A stretch of 25,333 bases of DNA from Thermoplasmatales archaeon ex4484_6 (GTDB taxonomy: Archaea; Thermoplasmatota; Penumbrarchaeia; Penumbrarchaeales; Penumbrarchaeaceae), in assembly GCA_002254385.1 (NCBI GenBank), contig NJDO01000007.1, forward strand, positions 1-25,333, given 5' to 3'. The first letter of the stretch is position 1; the number at the start of each line of letters is the position of its first letter. This document shows positions 14,563-24,000 of the stretch, piece by piece. The notes under the pieces were generated by a model, which was not told where the DNA came from, searched no databases, and was given only the letters and a program-made list of their open reading frames with translations. A program made the translations under genes and the position numbers.

Positions 14563-15768
14563 TCACCTGATGAAATCGATTCCGAACCGGGCCTCTCCGG
14601 TCTTTTTCAGGGATTTCCCGAAGATCTGCTTTGATTTGACACCGGTGATCACCAGCATGACCCTTATCGTATCCCTCAGCTCCGGATCTATCTGGGCCCC
14701 CCAGATTATCCTTGCCATGGGATTGACCCTCTTGTGGATCTCCTCCGCGACGAGCTCCGCTTCGGAGACCGTCATGGATTCACCGCCGCTGACGTTTATC
14801 AAAGCTCCCGTGGCATCCCCGATATCGACCTCCAGAAGGGGTGAATCCAGTGCGGCATTGACAGCCTTCATGGCCCTGTCGTCGTCGTCGGATTCCCCTA
14901 TGCCTATCATGGCAACCCCGCCACCCTTCATTATGGTCTTCAGATCGGCAAAGTCGAGGTTCACCAGACCCACCTTGGTGATGATCTCGGTTATACCCTT
15001 GATGGACCTCATCAGTATCTCATCGGCAACCTTGAATGCGGCGTTGAGGGGAAGTCTCGGAACTATCTCCAGCAGTTTGTCGTTGGGGATAACGATGACC
15101 GTGTCAGTGTTCTCCTGAAGTTTGTCAAGCCCGTATTCCGCATTCTGCATCCTCACGACACCCTCGGCCGTGAAGGGCTGGGTAACGATGGCTATCGTGA
15201 GTGCTCCGAGCTCCTTTGCGATCCTTGCCACTTCCGGAGCGGAACCCGTGCCGGTGCCGCCTCCGAGACCGCAGGTTACGAACACTATATCGGCTCCCAT
15301 CAGGGATGTCCTTATCTCGTCCTCGGCCTCCCTTGCGGCTTCCCCGCCTATCTGGGGAACGGAACCCGCGCCAAGTCCCCTGGTGGATCGTCTGCCGATG
15401 AGTATCTTGTGCGGGGAGTGAATCGTGAGGAGATGCTGTGCATCGGTGTTGAGTGCGAAGATGTCTGCTCCGACGATGCCCTCCTCGACTATCCGGTTGA
15501 TGGTATTGCAGCCGGCTCCGCCGCATCCGACTATCTTGATGCTCGTCCTGAGGCTGGCAAGAACCCTTCGCAGCTCCTCGTCCTCGGGATTGGCTCCGAC
15601 CTGGGATGTCTCGACAGGTACCTTTTCCATTGTCTGGACAGGAGCTTCCCTCTGGAGTCTTGCCGCAAAACCGCCCCCGGAGGAGGACGGGCTCTGGACT
15701 TGCGGGGGTGCTTCTCCCCTTGCCTTTCTCTCTTCACGTTCCAGGACTCCCTTTATGATGGATTTCAT
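14563..15768 (-). CDS. ftsZ: cell division GTPase FtsZ
   Basis: A protein of 401 aa from ATG 15768, chosen because GGGGGA lies just upstream; an in-frame ATG at 15804 would sit in the promoter. The first about 70 residues are a charged, Pro/Gln/Ser-rich linker. The GTPase domain follows with GCGGAGCN (81-88), the tubulin signature GGGTGTGS (169-176) and NTDAQHL. The C-terminal domain ends at IWGAQIDPELRDTIRVMLVITGV. FtsZ polymerises at mid-cell to form the division ring. Its place ahead of secE and spt5 suggests these are expressed together. A strong TATA box precedes the gene. Confidence 0.95.
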   Translation of the reverse strand: MKSIIKGVLEREERKARGEAPPQVQSPSSSGGGFAARLQREAPVQTMEKVPVETSQVGANPEDEELRRVLASLRTSIKIVGCGGAGCNTINRIVEEGIVGADIFALNTDAQHLLTIHSPHKILIGRRSTRGLGAGSVPQIGGEAAREAEDEIRTSLMGADIVFVTCGLGGGTGTGSAPEVARIAKELGALTIAIVTQPFTAEGVVRMQNAEYGLDKLQENTDTVIVIPNDKLLEIVPRLPLNAAFKVADEILMRSIKGITEIITKVGLVNLDFADLKTIMKGGGVAMIGIGESDDDDRAMKAVNAALDSPLLEVDIGDATGALINVSGGESMTVSEAELVAEEIHKRVNPMARIIWGAQIDPELRDTIRVMLVITGVKSKQIFGKSLKKTGEARFGIDFIR

Positions 15769-15807
15769 TTTTATTCCCCCTTGCAGGTGCGGACACTTTG
15801 GCACATC

Positions 15808-15817
15808 TATATATAAA
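15808..15817 (-). promoter_or_regulatory. box A of ftsZ-secE-spt5 operon
   Basis: On the minus strand TTTATATATA is centred near 15812. It predicts transcription starting near 15786 and a leader of about 18 nt that contains the GGGGGA Shine-Dalgarno site. A second TTTATATAAA-type box at 15839-15850, within a T-run, could be an alternative promoter or the end of the upstream operon. Confidence 0.6.
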
Positions 15818-15899
15818 CTTATTTCTCCTTAAATGAATGTTTATATAAAAAGGTTGTCAGATTTTCCGCCATGTCAGTGACCGCAGTGTTTCTTTTTAT

Positions 15900-16190
15900 T
15901 CAGGATTCCCCCTTGAGTGCCAGTATATCGGACTTCCCCGCATCTATGACCCCGAGGGTGGAAATGGAGAACGGTTTCCCGCTTGCCGCACCGAGTTCCT
16001 GATTGGTTCCCGTGTATGAATAGAGCGGGACCGAGAATGACCTGATCCTCTCGAGATCCTCCTCGGGACAGTTGCTTGCAACTATCACGAGTTTCACTTT
16101 CTTCTTGTCAAGCTGTTTGAGTGTCTCCCTTATCCCAACGGTCACCTTGCCGCTTTCATGGACACTTCTCAATGCTCTCTTGATATCCAT
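15900..16190 (-). CDS. rpl30e: 50S ribosomal protein L30e
   Basis: A protein of 96 aa with the L7Ae/L30e fold: KVTVGIRETLKQLDKKKVKLVIVASNCPEEDLERI, the GTNQELGAASGKPF loop, and a GVIDAGKSDIL end typical of archaeal L30e. It binds 23S rRNA. The gene starts 11 nt after rpoA2, with a GGAGG that overlaps the rpoA2 stop region, so it belongs to the polymerase operon. In many archaea nusA, rps12 and rps7 follow. Here the unit ends, and ftsZ begins after about 130 bp with its own promoter. Confidence 0.9.
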   Translation of the reverse strand: MDIKRALRSVHESGKVTVGIRETLKQLDKKKVKLVIVASNCPEEDLERIRSFSVPLYSYTGTNQELGAASGKPFSISTLGVIDAGKSDILALKGES

Positions 16191-16201
16191 AATGGTCCCT
16201 C

Positions 16202-18373
16202 CTATTTCTTCTTCAGATCAACCGGTTTGTATATCAGCTCCACGGCTCCCGTTCCCAGGGTGATGGGCTGCCCGACTATGATGTTCTCGGCCACTCCGGC
16301 GAGGGGTTCCACCTCTCCCGTGATCCCGGCAGTAAGCAGATGGTTCGATGTTATCTCGAAGGCGGCCCTTGCAAGCACTGAGGATTTCTCACCTGAAACT
16401 CCGTGTCTTCCTATGGCCCTCACCGAACCTCCGACGGTCATCACGTCGGAGACCAGCATCAGATGTCTTGAGTCAACGGTGAGCCCCTGCTCCGACAGTG
16501 TCTTCCTTGCCTCTTCGAAGATCGACCTCCTTGCCGCCTCCACTCCCAGAACGGATGCGATCTCGATGATGCTGTTGGTGGAGGTCCTTGAAACATCCAC
16601 CTCCGGGAGCTCCAGTATCTTCTTCAGGGATGAACCCTCGGTATAGAGCACGAATTCATTGGTCTCCCGGCGGATGATGACCCTCTTGATCTCATCGATA
16701 CCCTTGATCTTGGACTTCTTTATGGATTCCCACATGTTGAGGATTGTCTTGAAATTCATCTTCTTCTGGCCCATGAAGTTTATCATGAACCTATCATCCT
16801 CCCTCTCGATCTGGTTCTCCTTGATCTTCTTGTTGGTCTCCTTTATCCTCTTGATGAGGGTCTCCATGTCAAGGTCCTTCTTTGCCATAACTTTATGGCG
16901 CGGTTTGATGGTGATGGTCATCCTTGCCAGATCCACCTCCGTGTCCGCCACATCGGAGACCCGGGTCAGTTCTATGTTGCTGTTCACGAAGCTCTTGATC
17001 CTGTCGAGTTCCATTTCCGGATCCTTGAGATGGATCTCCATCATCGGGGTTGAGGGAAGCTTCCTCGCATCCACGATCTCTATCAATCTCGGAAGACCGA
17101 GTGTGACGTTTATCTCGGCCACGCCGGCATAGTGGAATGTCCTCATGGTCATCTGTGTTCCGGGTTCTCCGATGGATTGAGCTGCCACGATACCCACGGA
17201 TTCATGGGGGTCCACCAGGTTCTTCTTGTAATTTTCGAGGGACATCTCGCAGATCCGGGGGAGATATCTGTCCTTCACGTTCATCTTCTCTATCCTTTCC
17301 GAAAGGTCGAAGACCATTCTGGCAGGCAGATGTTTCACCAGGTCCTCCTTATCCACCTTGTTGAAATGTTCCATGAGCCTGACCATGTTCCTGACCGCGG
17401 CATCCACTTTCTTCCTGTCCCATCCCTCCCTCATGGCCAGTTCCGACAGGAAGTATATGAACTCGTCATTGAATTTGTATTTGGCCTTCTTCACGGAATC
17501 AAGGACCATCTCCTCCTTCAGGGGTTTGAACTGCTCCACGAGGATCTCCTCGACGACCTTCTTCTTCCCCTTCTCCTCCTTGGGCTTCTTCTCCTCCTTC
17601 GGAGCTTCCTTTTTTCTCTGCAGCTCCTCAATATCCTCCACCCATATCAGTGTGTACTGTCTCGCACTCTTGACCGAGGTATTGTTGACGGTCGTGAAGG
17701 CCGACAGGGGCAGCGGTACAGGCAGCTCCTCTATGTTCTCCACCGTAAGATATGCCAGTGCCGAACCATCCGGAACTATTGCCGAAAGACTCTCGGGTAT
17801 GGCGGATGCCTGGCCCTTGGGGACGGGTACGGGCTCCTTGCCCGTTTCGATATGTGTTATCCTCACCTTGTATGTCACTGCATCCGATTTCACGTAGATG
17901 AAACCCACAATGGGGAGTTCGAACCGTTTGAGATTCACGTAGAACTTGCAGGGCCAGACCACTTTCTTTTTCTTCTTCAGGATCTTTGCGGCCTCCTCGA
18001 CCGATTCCTTTGTGGGAGCGGTCCAGATGAAACCCATTTCCTTCTTCTGTTTCTTCTCTTCCTTTTCACCCGAAACGGCCTTGCCCGCCTTCTCTTTCTT
18101 CTTTTCCTCGGGGCCGGGAGGGGCGGCCTCCTCGTGTTCGACCGGAGCTTCCTCGCCTTCCACCTTCACCCATGCAAAGGCCCTCTTGAATCGTTTCCCC
18201 GATATCCCGGTTATCCTCTCGAGCTGTGTTGGCCCCATCGAGAGAATCTCATCAAGTGCGAATTCCGATCTCGGACCCAGCAGCTTCAGGACCCCTTCCT
18301 CGGGGAGGTCCCTCGATAGAAGGAAATGTATGAGATCCTTCTTATTCCGGATAGCAACATTTCTCTCAACCAT
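16202..18373 (-). CDS. rpoA2: RNA polymerase subunit A'' with long N-terminal extension
   Basis: A protein of 723 aa, nearly twice the usual length for A'' (about 380-400). The conserved A'' core begins near residue 285; VDPHESVGIVAAQSIGEPG lies at 387-405, followed by the trigger-loop and jaw regions and HLMLVSDVMTVGG near the end. Ahead of it lie a helix-hairpin-helix-like segment (about 10-70: LLGPRSEFALDEIL, ITGISGKRFKRAF), a charged linker (72-112), a beta-rich domain of about 140 residues (113-252: GFIWTAP, VGFIYVKSDAVTYKVRITHIE, TLIWVED) and a second Lys/Glu linker. The beta domain may be EVE/PUA-like, but this is a guess. The start ATG overlaps the rpoA1 stop by one base, with GGAGGTG 5 nt upstream, so the extension is in the natural reading frame. 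The stop codon is TAG. Confidence 0.93.
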   Translation of the reverse strand: MVERNVAIRNKKDLIHFLLSRDLPEEGVLKLLGPRSEFALDEILSMGPTQLERITGISGKRFKRAFAWVKVEGEEAPVEHEEAAPPGPEEKKKEKAGKAVSGEKEEKKQKKEMGFIWTAPTKESVEEAAKILKKKKKVVWPCKFYVNLKRFELPIVGFIYVKSDAVTYKVRITHIETGKEPVPVPKGQASAIPESLSAIVPDGSALAYLTVENIEELPVPLPLSAFTTVNNTSVKSARQYTLIWVEDIEELQRKKEAPKEEKKPKEEKGKKKVVEEILVEQFKPLKEEMVLDSVKKAKYKFNDEFIYFLSELAMREGWDRKKVDAAVRNMVRLMEHFNKVDKEDLVKHLPARMVFDLSERIEKMNVKDRYLPRICEMSLENYKKNLVDPHESVGIVAAQSIGEPGTQMTMRTFHYAGVAEINVTLGLPRLIEIVDARKLPSTPMMEIHLKDPEMELDRIKSFVNSNIELTRVSDVADTEVDLARMTITIKPRHKVMAKKDLDMETLIKRIKETNKKIKENQIEREDDRFMINFMGQKKMNFKTILNMWESIKKSKIKGIDEIKRVIIRRETNEFVLYTEGSSLKKILELPEVDVSRTSTNSIIEIASVLGVEAARRSIFEEARKTLSEQGLTVDSRHLMLVSDVMTVGGSVRAIGRHGVSGEKSSVLARAAFEITSNHLLTAGITGEVEPLAGVAENIIVGQPITLGTGAVELIYKPVDLKKK

Positions 18374-21033
18374 CAGCTCACCTCCCTTATGGCGGTCCTT
18401 ATTATGTCATCATAGTCGATCGGATCCGACCGTGCCGACCTTGAGGGGTCGATGCCGTCCTCACCGTATCTGAACTGGATGATGATGCCCGAGGTGTTCC
18501 TGACGGTCCGGTCGGGCAACACCTTGAGGTCTTCCAGGGCGTTGATGAGCCTCCTCTGCATGTAACCGGACCTGGATGTCCTGACGGCTGTATCCACAAG
18601 ACCTTCCCTTCCTCCCATGGAGTGGAAGAAGTATTCCGTGGGGTTGAGACCGCTCTTGTAGCACGATTTCACGAACCCCTTGGCCGCGGCACCGAGGTCC
18701 ATCCTCTTGAAGTGTGGAAGGGTCCTTCCCTGATATCCTCTCTGTATCCTCTCACCTCTCACGGCCTGCTGTCCGATGGAACCGGACATCTGGGATAGAT
18801 TGAGCATCGAACCTCTTGCACCGGACCTTGCCATTATGACAGCGGAGTTCTTCAGACCAAGGTACCGTGATGCTATCTGTCCGGCCTGATCCCTGGCCCT
18901 GCCCAGTGTTCTCATGGCTTCCACCTCAAGGGTCTCTTTGAGGGAGCGCCCCGGGAGAGGCTCCAGATAGCCCGAATTGAACTTGTTGACATAATCGTCC
19001 ACCTTCGCTTCGGCCTCGTTCAGGGTTTCCTGGATCCTCAGTTTCGCCTCGTCCGGAATGTCCTCCTCGTCGATACCCGTGGAGAATCCCATGAGTGTGA
19101 TCGCCGTGATCCCCACCCTTGTGGCATCATCCAGGAACTGCCTTCCGGCATCCGAACCGTAGTCCCTTACTATCTTCTCAAGAAGCTTTCCCTTGAAGGC
19201 GCCGATGGACCTCTCGTCTATGGGGCCGCTTTTGAGCAGGGACCTCCCCTCCTCGTCCGGTTCTATCCTTACGATGCTGTCCTCTTCCTCGGCGTTCTCA
19301 TCCCCTGTATATACGGCTGAATGGTACTCCATGTGAAGATCCGGGGGAAGTATCTGGGAGAAGATGGTCTTTCCTCCCCAGAATTCGTTTCCGTTCTCAT
19401 CCACGTGGTCCGGCTCCGGCAGGGAGCCCCTGAAGGAGGTCCTTGACAGTATGTGGTAGGCTTCCTCCTTGGTGAACAGCGGGTTGTGGTGGGTCAGCAT
19501 GAAGGTTCCGGAGATATGGTCATGTATCGCACCGATGACAGGACCGCCGAACCTGGGAGACAGTATGTGCTCCTGAACCCTCATTATGATCTTCGCCTCG
19601 GCCCTTGCCTCCTCTCCCTGGAGACAGTGAAGGTTCATCTCGTCCCCGTCGAAATCCGCGTTGTAGGGGGGACAGTCGGGAAGGTTGAGCCGGAACGTCT
19701 TCCCATCCATCACCCTCACCTCGTGGGCCATCATGGACATTCTGTGCAGGGACGGCTGCCTGTTGAACAGGACAATGTCGCCATCCATGAGATGCCTCTC
19801 AACGATGTATCCTACCTGGAGCTTTTCCAGAAGGGTCTCCTTGTTCCTCTCTGTAAGACGCAGTCTCTGGCCGTCTGGTCTTATGATGTAATTGGCTCCC
19901 GGATGGACCTCCGAGCCCCTCTCCACGAACTTCCTCGCTATATCGAAGTTGAACTCGTTCACCCTCATGGGAACGGTCAATTCCATGGCGATGGCCAGGG
20001 GGACACCGACCTCGTTGATGGAGATGTACGGATCCGGTGATATGACGGTTCGGGCGGAGAAATTGACCCTCTTTCCCGAAAGGTTGGACCTGAATCTTCC
20101 CTCCTTTCCCTTCAACCTCTGGGCAAGAGTCTTGAGCGGCCTCCCGGACCTGTGTCTTGCAGGAGGTATTCCCGATGTCTGGTTGTCGAAATAGGTGGTC
20201 ACGTGATACTGGAGCAGCTCCCACAGGTCCTCCACGATGAGCTGGGGAGCTCCCGAGTCCCTGTTCTCCTGAAGCCTCTGGTTGATCCTCAGGACGTCCA
20301 CGAGCTTGTGGGTGAGGTCATCCTCGGACCTGTCACCGGATTCGAGAGTTATGGACGGTCTCACCGTGACCGGTGGAACGGGGAGGGAGGTTAGTATCAT
20401 CCATTCCGGTCTCGAGACCTCTGGATTCAACCCGAGAAGCAGGAGCTGGTCCGAGGGTATCTTCTCGAGCCTCTCCCTGATCTCCTTCGGTGTGAGCTTG
20501 TGTCCCTCTTCCCTGTATGTGGTCGGTTTGTCCAGGGAGATGTTCTTGGACATCTCCCCGCAGTCCGGGTGGGGGCACTGGGATATGCCAATGGCCTCGG
20601 ACCTTATCGTGCTTGCCAGGGAGATGTACTGGAAGGGTGTCGAGGAGATATCGCCGATCTCCGCGATCTTCTCGTTGTAGTAGTTCATTCTCTCCGTGGG
20701 AAGTTTGACCCTTCCGCAAACCCTGCATGTCGCGGAGAGGATCTCCTTGATCATCTTTGTATAACCCTCGTGAATGACGGGCATGGCCAGATCAATGTGG
20801 CCGAAATGACCCGGGCATTCATCGACCTTCTTGCCGCATGTCTTGCATTTCAGACCGGGTTCGATGACACCGAGTCTCGGATCCATCAGACCCATGTCGA
20901 TGGGAAAGCCGTCGTCATCGTAGGTATCCGCAGTGATTATCTTGGTTGCGGACATCTTCCTGATCTCGTCCGGGGAAAGCAGGGCGAACTGGATCTTGCC
21001 AATCTTTTTCGGTATATACTGGTAGGAAACCAT
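18373..21033 (-). CDS. rpoA1: DNA-directed RNA polymerase subunit A'
   Basis: A protein of 886 aa, normal length for archaeal A'. Zinc-binding clamp residues are C63, C66, C73 and H76/H79 (KCKTCGKKVDECPGHFGH), and a second set is C103, C106, C153, C158. The catalytic NADFDGDEMNLH, whose three Asp hold the active-site magnesium, lies near 456-467. The bridge-helix region includes GREGLVDTAVRTSRSGYMQRRL close to the C-terminus, the normal split point before A''. The start ATG has GGAGGTG 6 nt upstream and follows the rpoB stop by 12 nt. No intein is present. Confidence 0.97.
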   Translation of the reverse strand: MVSYQYIPKKIGKIQFALLSPDEIRKMSATKIITADTYDDDGFPIDMGLMDPRLGVIEPGLKCKTCGKKVDECPGHFGHIDLAMPVIHEGYTKMIKEILSATCRVCGRVKLPTERMNYYNEKIAEIGDISSTPFQYISLASTIRSEAIGISQCPHPDCGEMSKNISLDKPTTYREEGHKLTPKEIRERLEKIPSDQLLLLGLNPEVSRPEWMILTSLPVPPVTVRPSITLESGDRSEDDLTHKLVDVLRINQRLQENRDSGAPQLIVEDLWELLQYHVTTYFDNQTSGIPPARHRSGRPLKTLAQRLKGKEGRFRSNLSGKRVNFSARTVISPDPYISINEVGVPLAIAMELTVPMRVNEFNFDIARKFVERGSEVHPGANYIIRPDGQRLRLTERNKETLLEKLQVGYIVERHLMDGDIVLFNRQPSLHRMSMMAHEVRVMDGKTFRLNLPDCPPYNADFDGDEMNLHCLQGEEARAEAKIIMRVQEHILSPRFGGPVIGAIHDHISGTFMLTHHNPLFTKEEAYHILSRTSFRGSLPEPDHVDENGNEFWGGKTIFSQILPPDLHMEYHSAVYTGDENAEEEDSIVRIEPDEEGRSLLKSGPIDERSIGAFKGKLLEKIVRDYGSDAGRQFLDDATRVGITAITLMGFSTGIDEEDIPDEAKLRIQETLNEAEAKVDDYVNKFNSGYLEPLPGRSLKETLEVEAMRTLGRARDQAGQIASRYLGLKNSAVIMARSGARGSMLNLSQMSGSIGQQAVRGERIQRGYQGRTLPHFKRMDLGAAAKGFVKSCYKSGLNPTEYFFHSMGGREGLVDTAVRTSRSGYMQRRLINALEDLKVLPDRTVRNTSGIIIQFRYGEDGIDPSRSARSDPIDYDDIIRTAIREVS

Positions 21034-21045
21034 CTTGACACCTCC

Positions 21046-24000
21046 TTACCTCAGATCCTCCAGATTCAATCTCATAGCGACACACATCGATTTCAGTTCG
21101 TCCATGAGCAGTTTGAAGGCATAGCTCGTCTGCACGGGATGAATGTTCCCGGTCTCGCCGCATACGGGACATCTGAGGATGCCCCTCTTGTCCAGCATGG
21201 CTACATTGCCGCATTTCGGATTTCCGCAAACGTATTCCAGTGTCCCGTCGGATTCATCCAGGAGCCTGTCCTTGATGACCATGGAGACACCGTGGGCTAT
21301 CAGGCAGTCCCTCTCCATCTCTCCGAACCTGAGACCGCCCTGTCTTGACCGCCCCTCTGTAGGCTGCCTCGTGAGGATCTGCACGGGACCCCTTGATCTG
21401 ACGTGCATCTTCCCGGAAACCATGTGATGGAGCTTCTGGTAGTATATCACTCCCTTGAAAACATCGACCCTGAGGCGTCTCCCCGTGAACGGATCGTACA
21501 TTGTCTCCTTTCCGGTATGTTTGAAGCCAAGTTCCATCAGTTCCCGCCTGAGTTTTTCCTCCTTCTCCCCCGAGAATGCCGTTCCGTCAATGAACCTCCC
21601 GTTCATCGATCCGGCCTTACCTCCGATCATCTCTAGAACATGGGCCACGGTCATACGGGAGGGTATGGCGTGGGGGTTGGTGACCAGGTCCGGGGGGATG
21701 CCCATCTCGTTGAACGGCATATCCTCCGGGTCCGCTATGTAGCCGATTACACCCTTCTGCCCGTGTCTTGACGCGAACTTGTCACCTATCTCCGGTACCT
21801 TCTCCGACCTTACGGTGACCTTCACGAGCCTCAGCCCATTCTCGGATTCGGTTATCATGACCGTGTCCACGTATCCCGACTCCCTCGGTCTCACCGTCAG
21901 GGATGTCTCCCTTCTCCTTCTGGGTGTCAGGAAATCCGTGTGCTCCTCGAGGAACCTTGGAGGGGATGTTCTTCCGATGAGAACATCCTTTCCGGCAACC
22001 TCGAACTCAGGGGAGATTATGCCGTCCTCGTCAAGGTTCGTGTAGGCTTCCTCCGTCCTTGCCCCCATCACCTCGGGGTCCGGTATCTCTATCCTGTCCT
22101 CCTGTCCTCCCGGATACCTCCTCTCCTCGACGGGATATGACCTTATGAAGGTGGAGCGTCCGAGCCCCCTGTCGATGGAGGCCCTGTTGAATATTAGCGC
22201 ATCCTCCATGTTGTATCCCTGGTAGGACATCACTGCCACTACGAAGTTCTGGCCTCCGGGACGCCGATTGTAATTGACGAAGTCCATGGTCTTCGTCTGA
22301 ACAAGAGGTTTCTGCGGGTAATGGAGAAGGTGACCCCTTGTGTCGCACCTGATCCTGAAGTTCGCCGCTCCGAGTCCGAGGGACTGCTTTGCCATCCCGG
22401 CTCCCATCGTGATCCTCGGTGATGAATTGTGATGGGGATAGCAGACAAGACCCGCACAGGTGCCGAGTATCACGAGGGGGTCGATCTCCATATGTGTGTG
22501 TTCACCGTCGAGCGAATCCTCGTCCAGGGCGATGTACAGATCCTCTTCCTCCTCGGCATCTATCCATTCGATTATGCCCTGCTGGACCAGATCCTCCCAT
22601 GTTATCTTGCCCTCCTTCAGGGATGCCCTCATCCTGTCGGTGAGCTTGTGCTGGCCGTTCTCCAGCACGAAGAGAGGTCTCCTGACCCTCCCCTCGTCGC
22701 AGTTGATTATGACAGAGTTCACCTGTCTGTTGAATCTGACGTTGATCTCGTGGGATTTCTCCTGGGGCATGGCAAGGAACCCCTGCCGTCTTCTCTTGCG
22801 GATTGCCTCGATGAGGCCCTCGGGATCGTGATGGATTCCGATGAGGTTCCCGTTGAGGTATACCCTGGCCTCGTCGGTCAGTTCCTTCTCTATTCTTCTG
22901 ACGCCCATATCGAACAGGGTGGATTCGAGTTTCCTGTCGTCATATCCCTCCGACACGTCGACTATGAGTGCCAGATTCTTCACGAGACCGCAGTTCTGGC
23001 CTTCGGGTGTCTCGTTCGGACACAGCCTTCCCCACTGTGTGGGATGAAGGTCCCTTGCCTCGAAATGCGGCTGGGACCTTGTGAGGGGCGAGGTTATCCT
23101 TCTGAGATGGGATATGGTGGACATGTTGCATGTTCTGTCGAGCAGCTGGGATACACCATCCCTTCCTCCGACCCAGTTCCCCGTTGCCAGTGCATGGACG
23201 ATTCTCTGGGAAAGAACATCGGGCCTTATGGAGGAGCCCACTCTGAGCTTCCTCTTCCTCGATATCGTTCTCTCGAGCTGGTATTTGAGATCCTTCATGA
23301 GTGATGTGAAAGCCACCCGGAAGAGGTCCTCCATGAGGTCTCCTGCAAGGGATATCCTCTTGTTGGCGTAATGGTCCTTGTCATCGGGGTCCCTCTGTCC
23401 CAGCTTCAGCTCGAGAACGGATCTTGCTATTCTTCCCAGGTAGATGGATTTCTTGATGCGGTGATCCCTGTGGTCCCCGAGATGCGGGAGAAGTGATTTG
23501 TCTATGATGGATTCCACCTTCTTCTCCCTGAATTCCTTGGCCTGTCCCGTGGCGAACTTCTTTTCCAGGTAGTTGAGAGCGTCCTCTATCGTATTTACAT
23601 TGTGGGTGGCGGAGCATTCCTCGAGGTTTGCGTAGATGACATTGTTCATCTTCTCGTCCGAGACGATGGCCTTCGCGATATCCTCGTCCGCATCCATGCC
23701 AAGCGCTTTCATGAGTATGACGAGAGGGATCTGTGTGGGAGCCGCGGGAACGGATACCATCAGCATGCCGTCCTTCTTGAGCTCCACCGAGGTGAGCGCC
23801 CTGAAACCCTCCCTCTGGGAGAACACTTTCGCCACCGCCATGGGCGTCCCGTACTTCTCCTCCCATTCCACGAGCACCCTGTTGGGTGAGAGGTCCTCGA
23901 GGGATATGAGGGACCGCTCGGTCCCGTTGATTATGAAGTAACCGCCCGGATCCAGGGGATCCTCCCCCATCTCCTGGAGTTTCCTGTAGTACTGATCCTC

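Noticed and set aside
17132..18319. 395-codon plus-strand frame opposite rpoA2
   Set aside because: It is antisense to the conserved, Shine-Dalgarno-preceded rpoA2 gene. Its His/Leu-rich composition mirrors the Lys/Glu-rich linkers of the real protein.
20500..23304. Long plus-strand frames opposite rpoA1 and rpoB
   Set aside because: They have no recognisable motifs and follow the codon pattern of highly conserved polymerase genes on the other strand.
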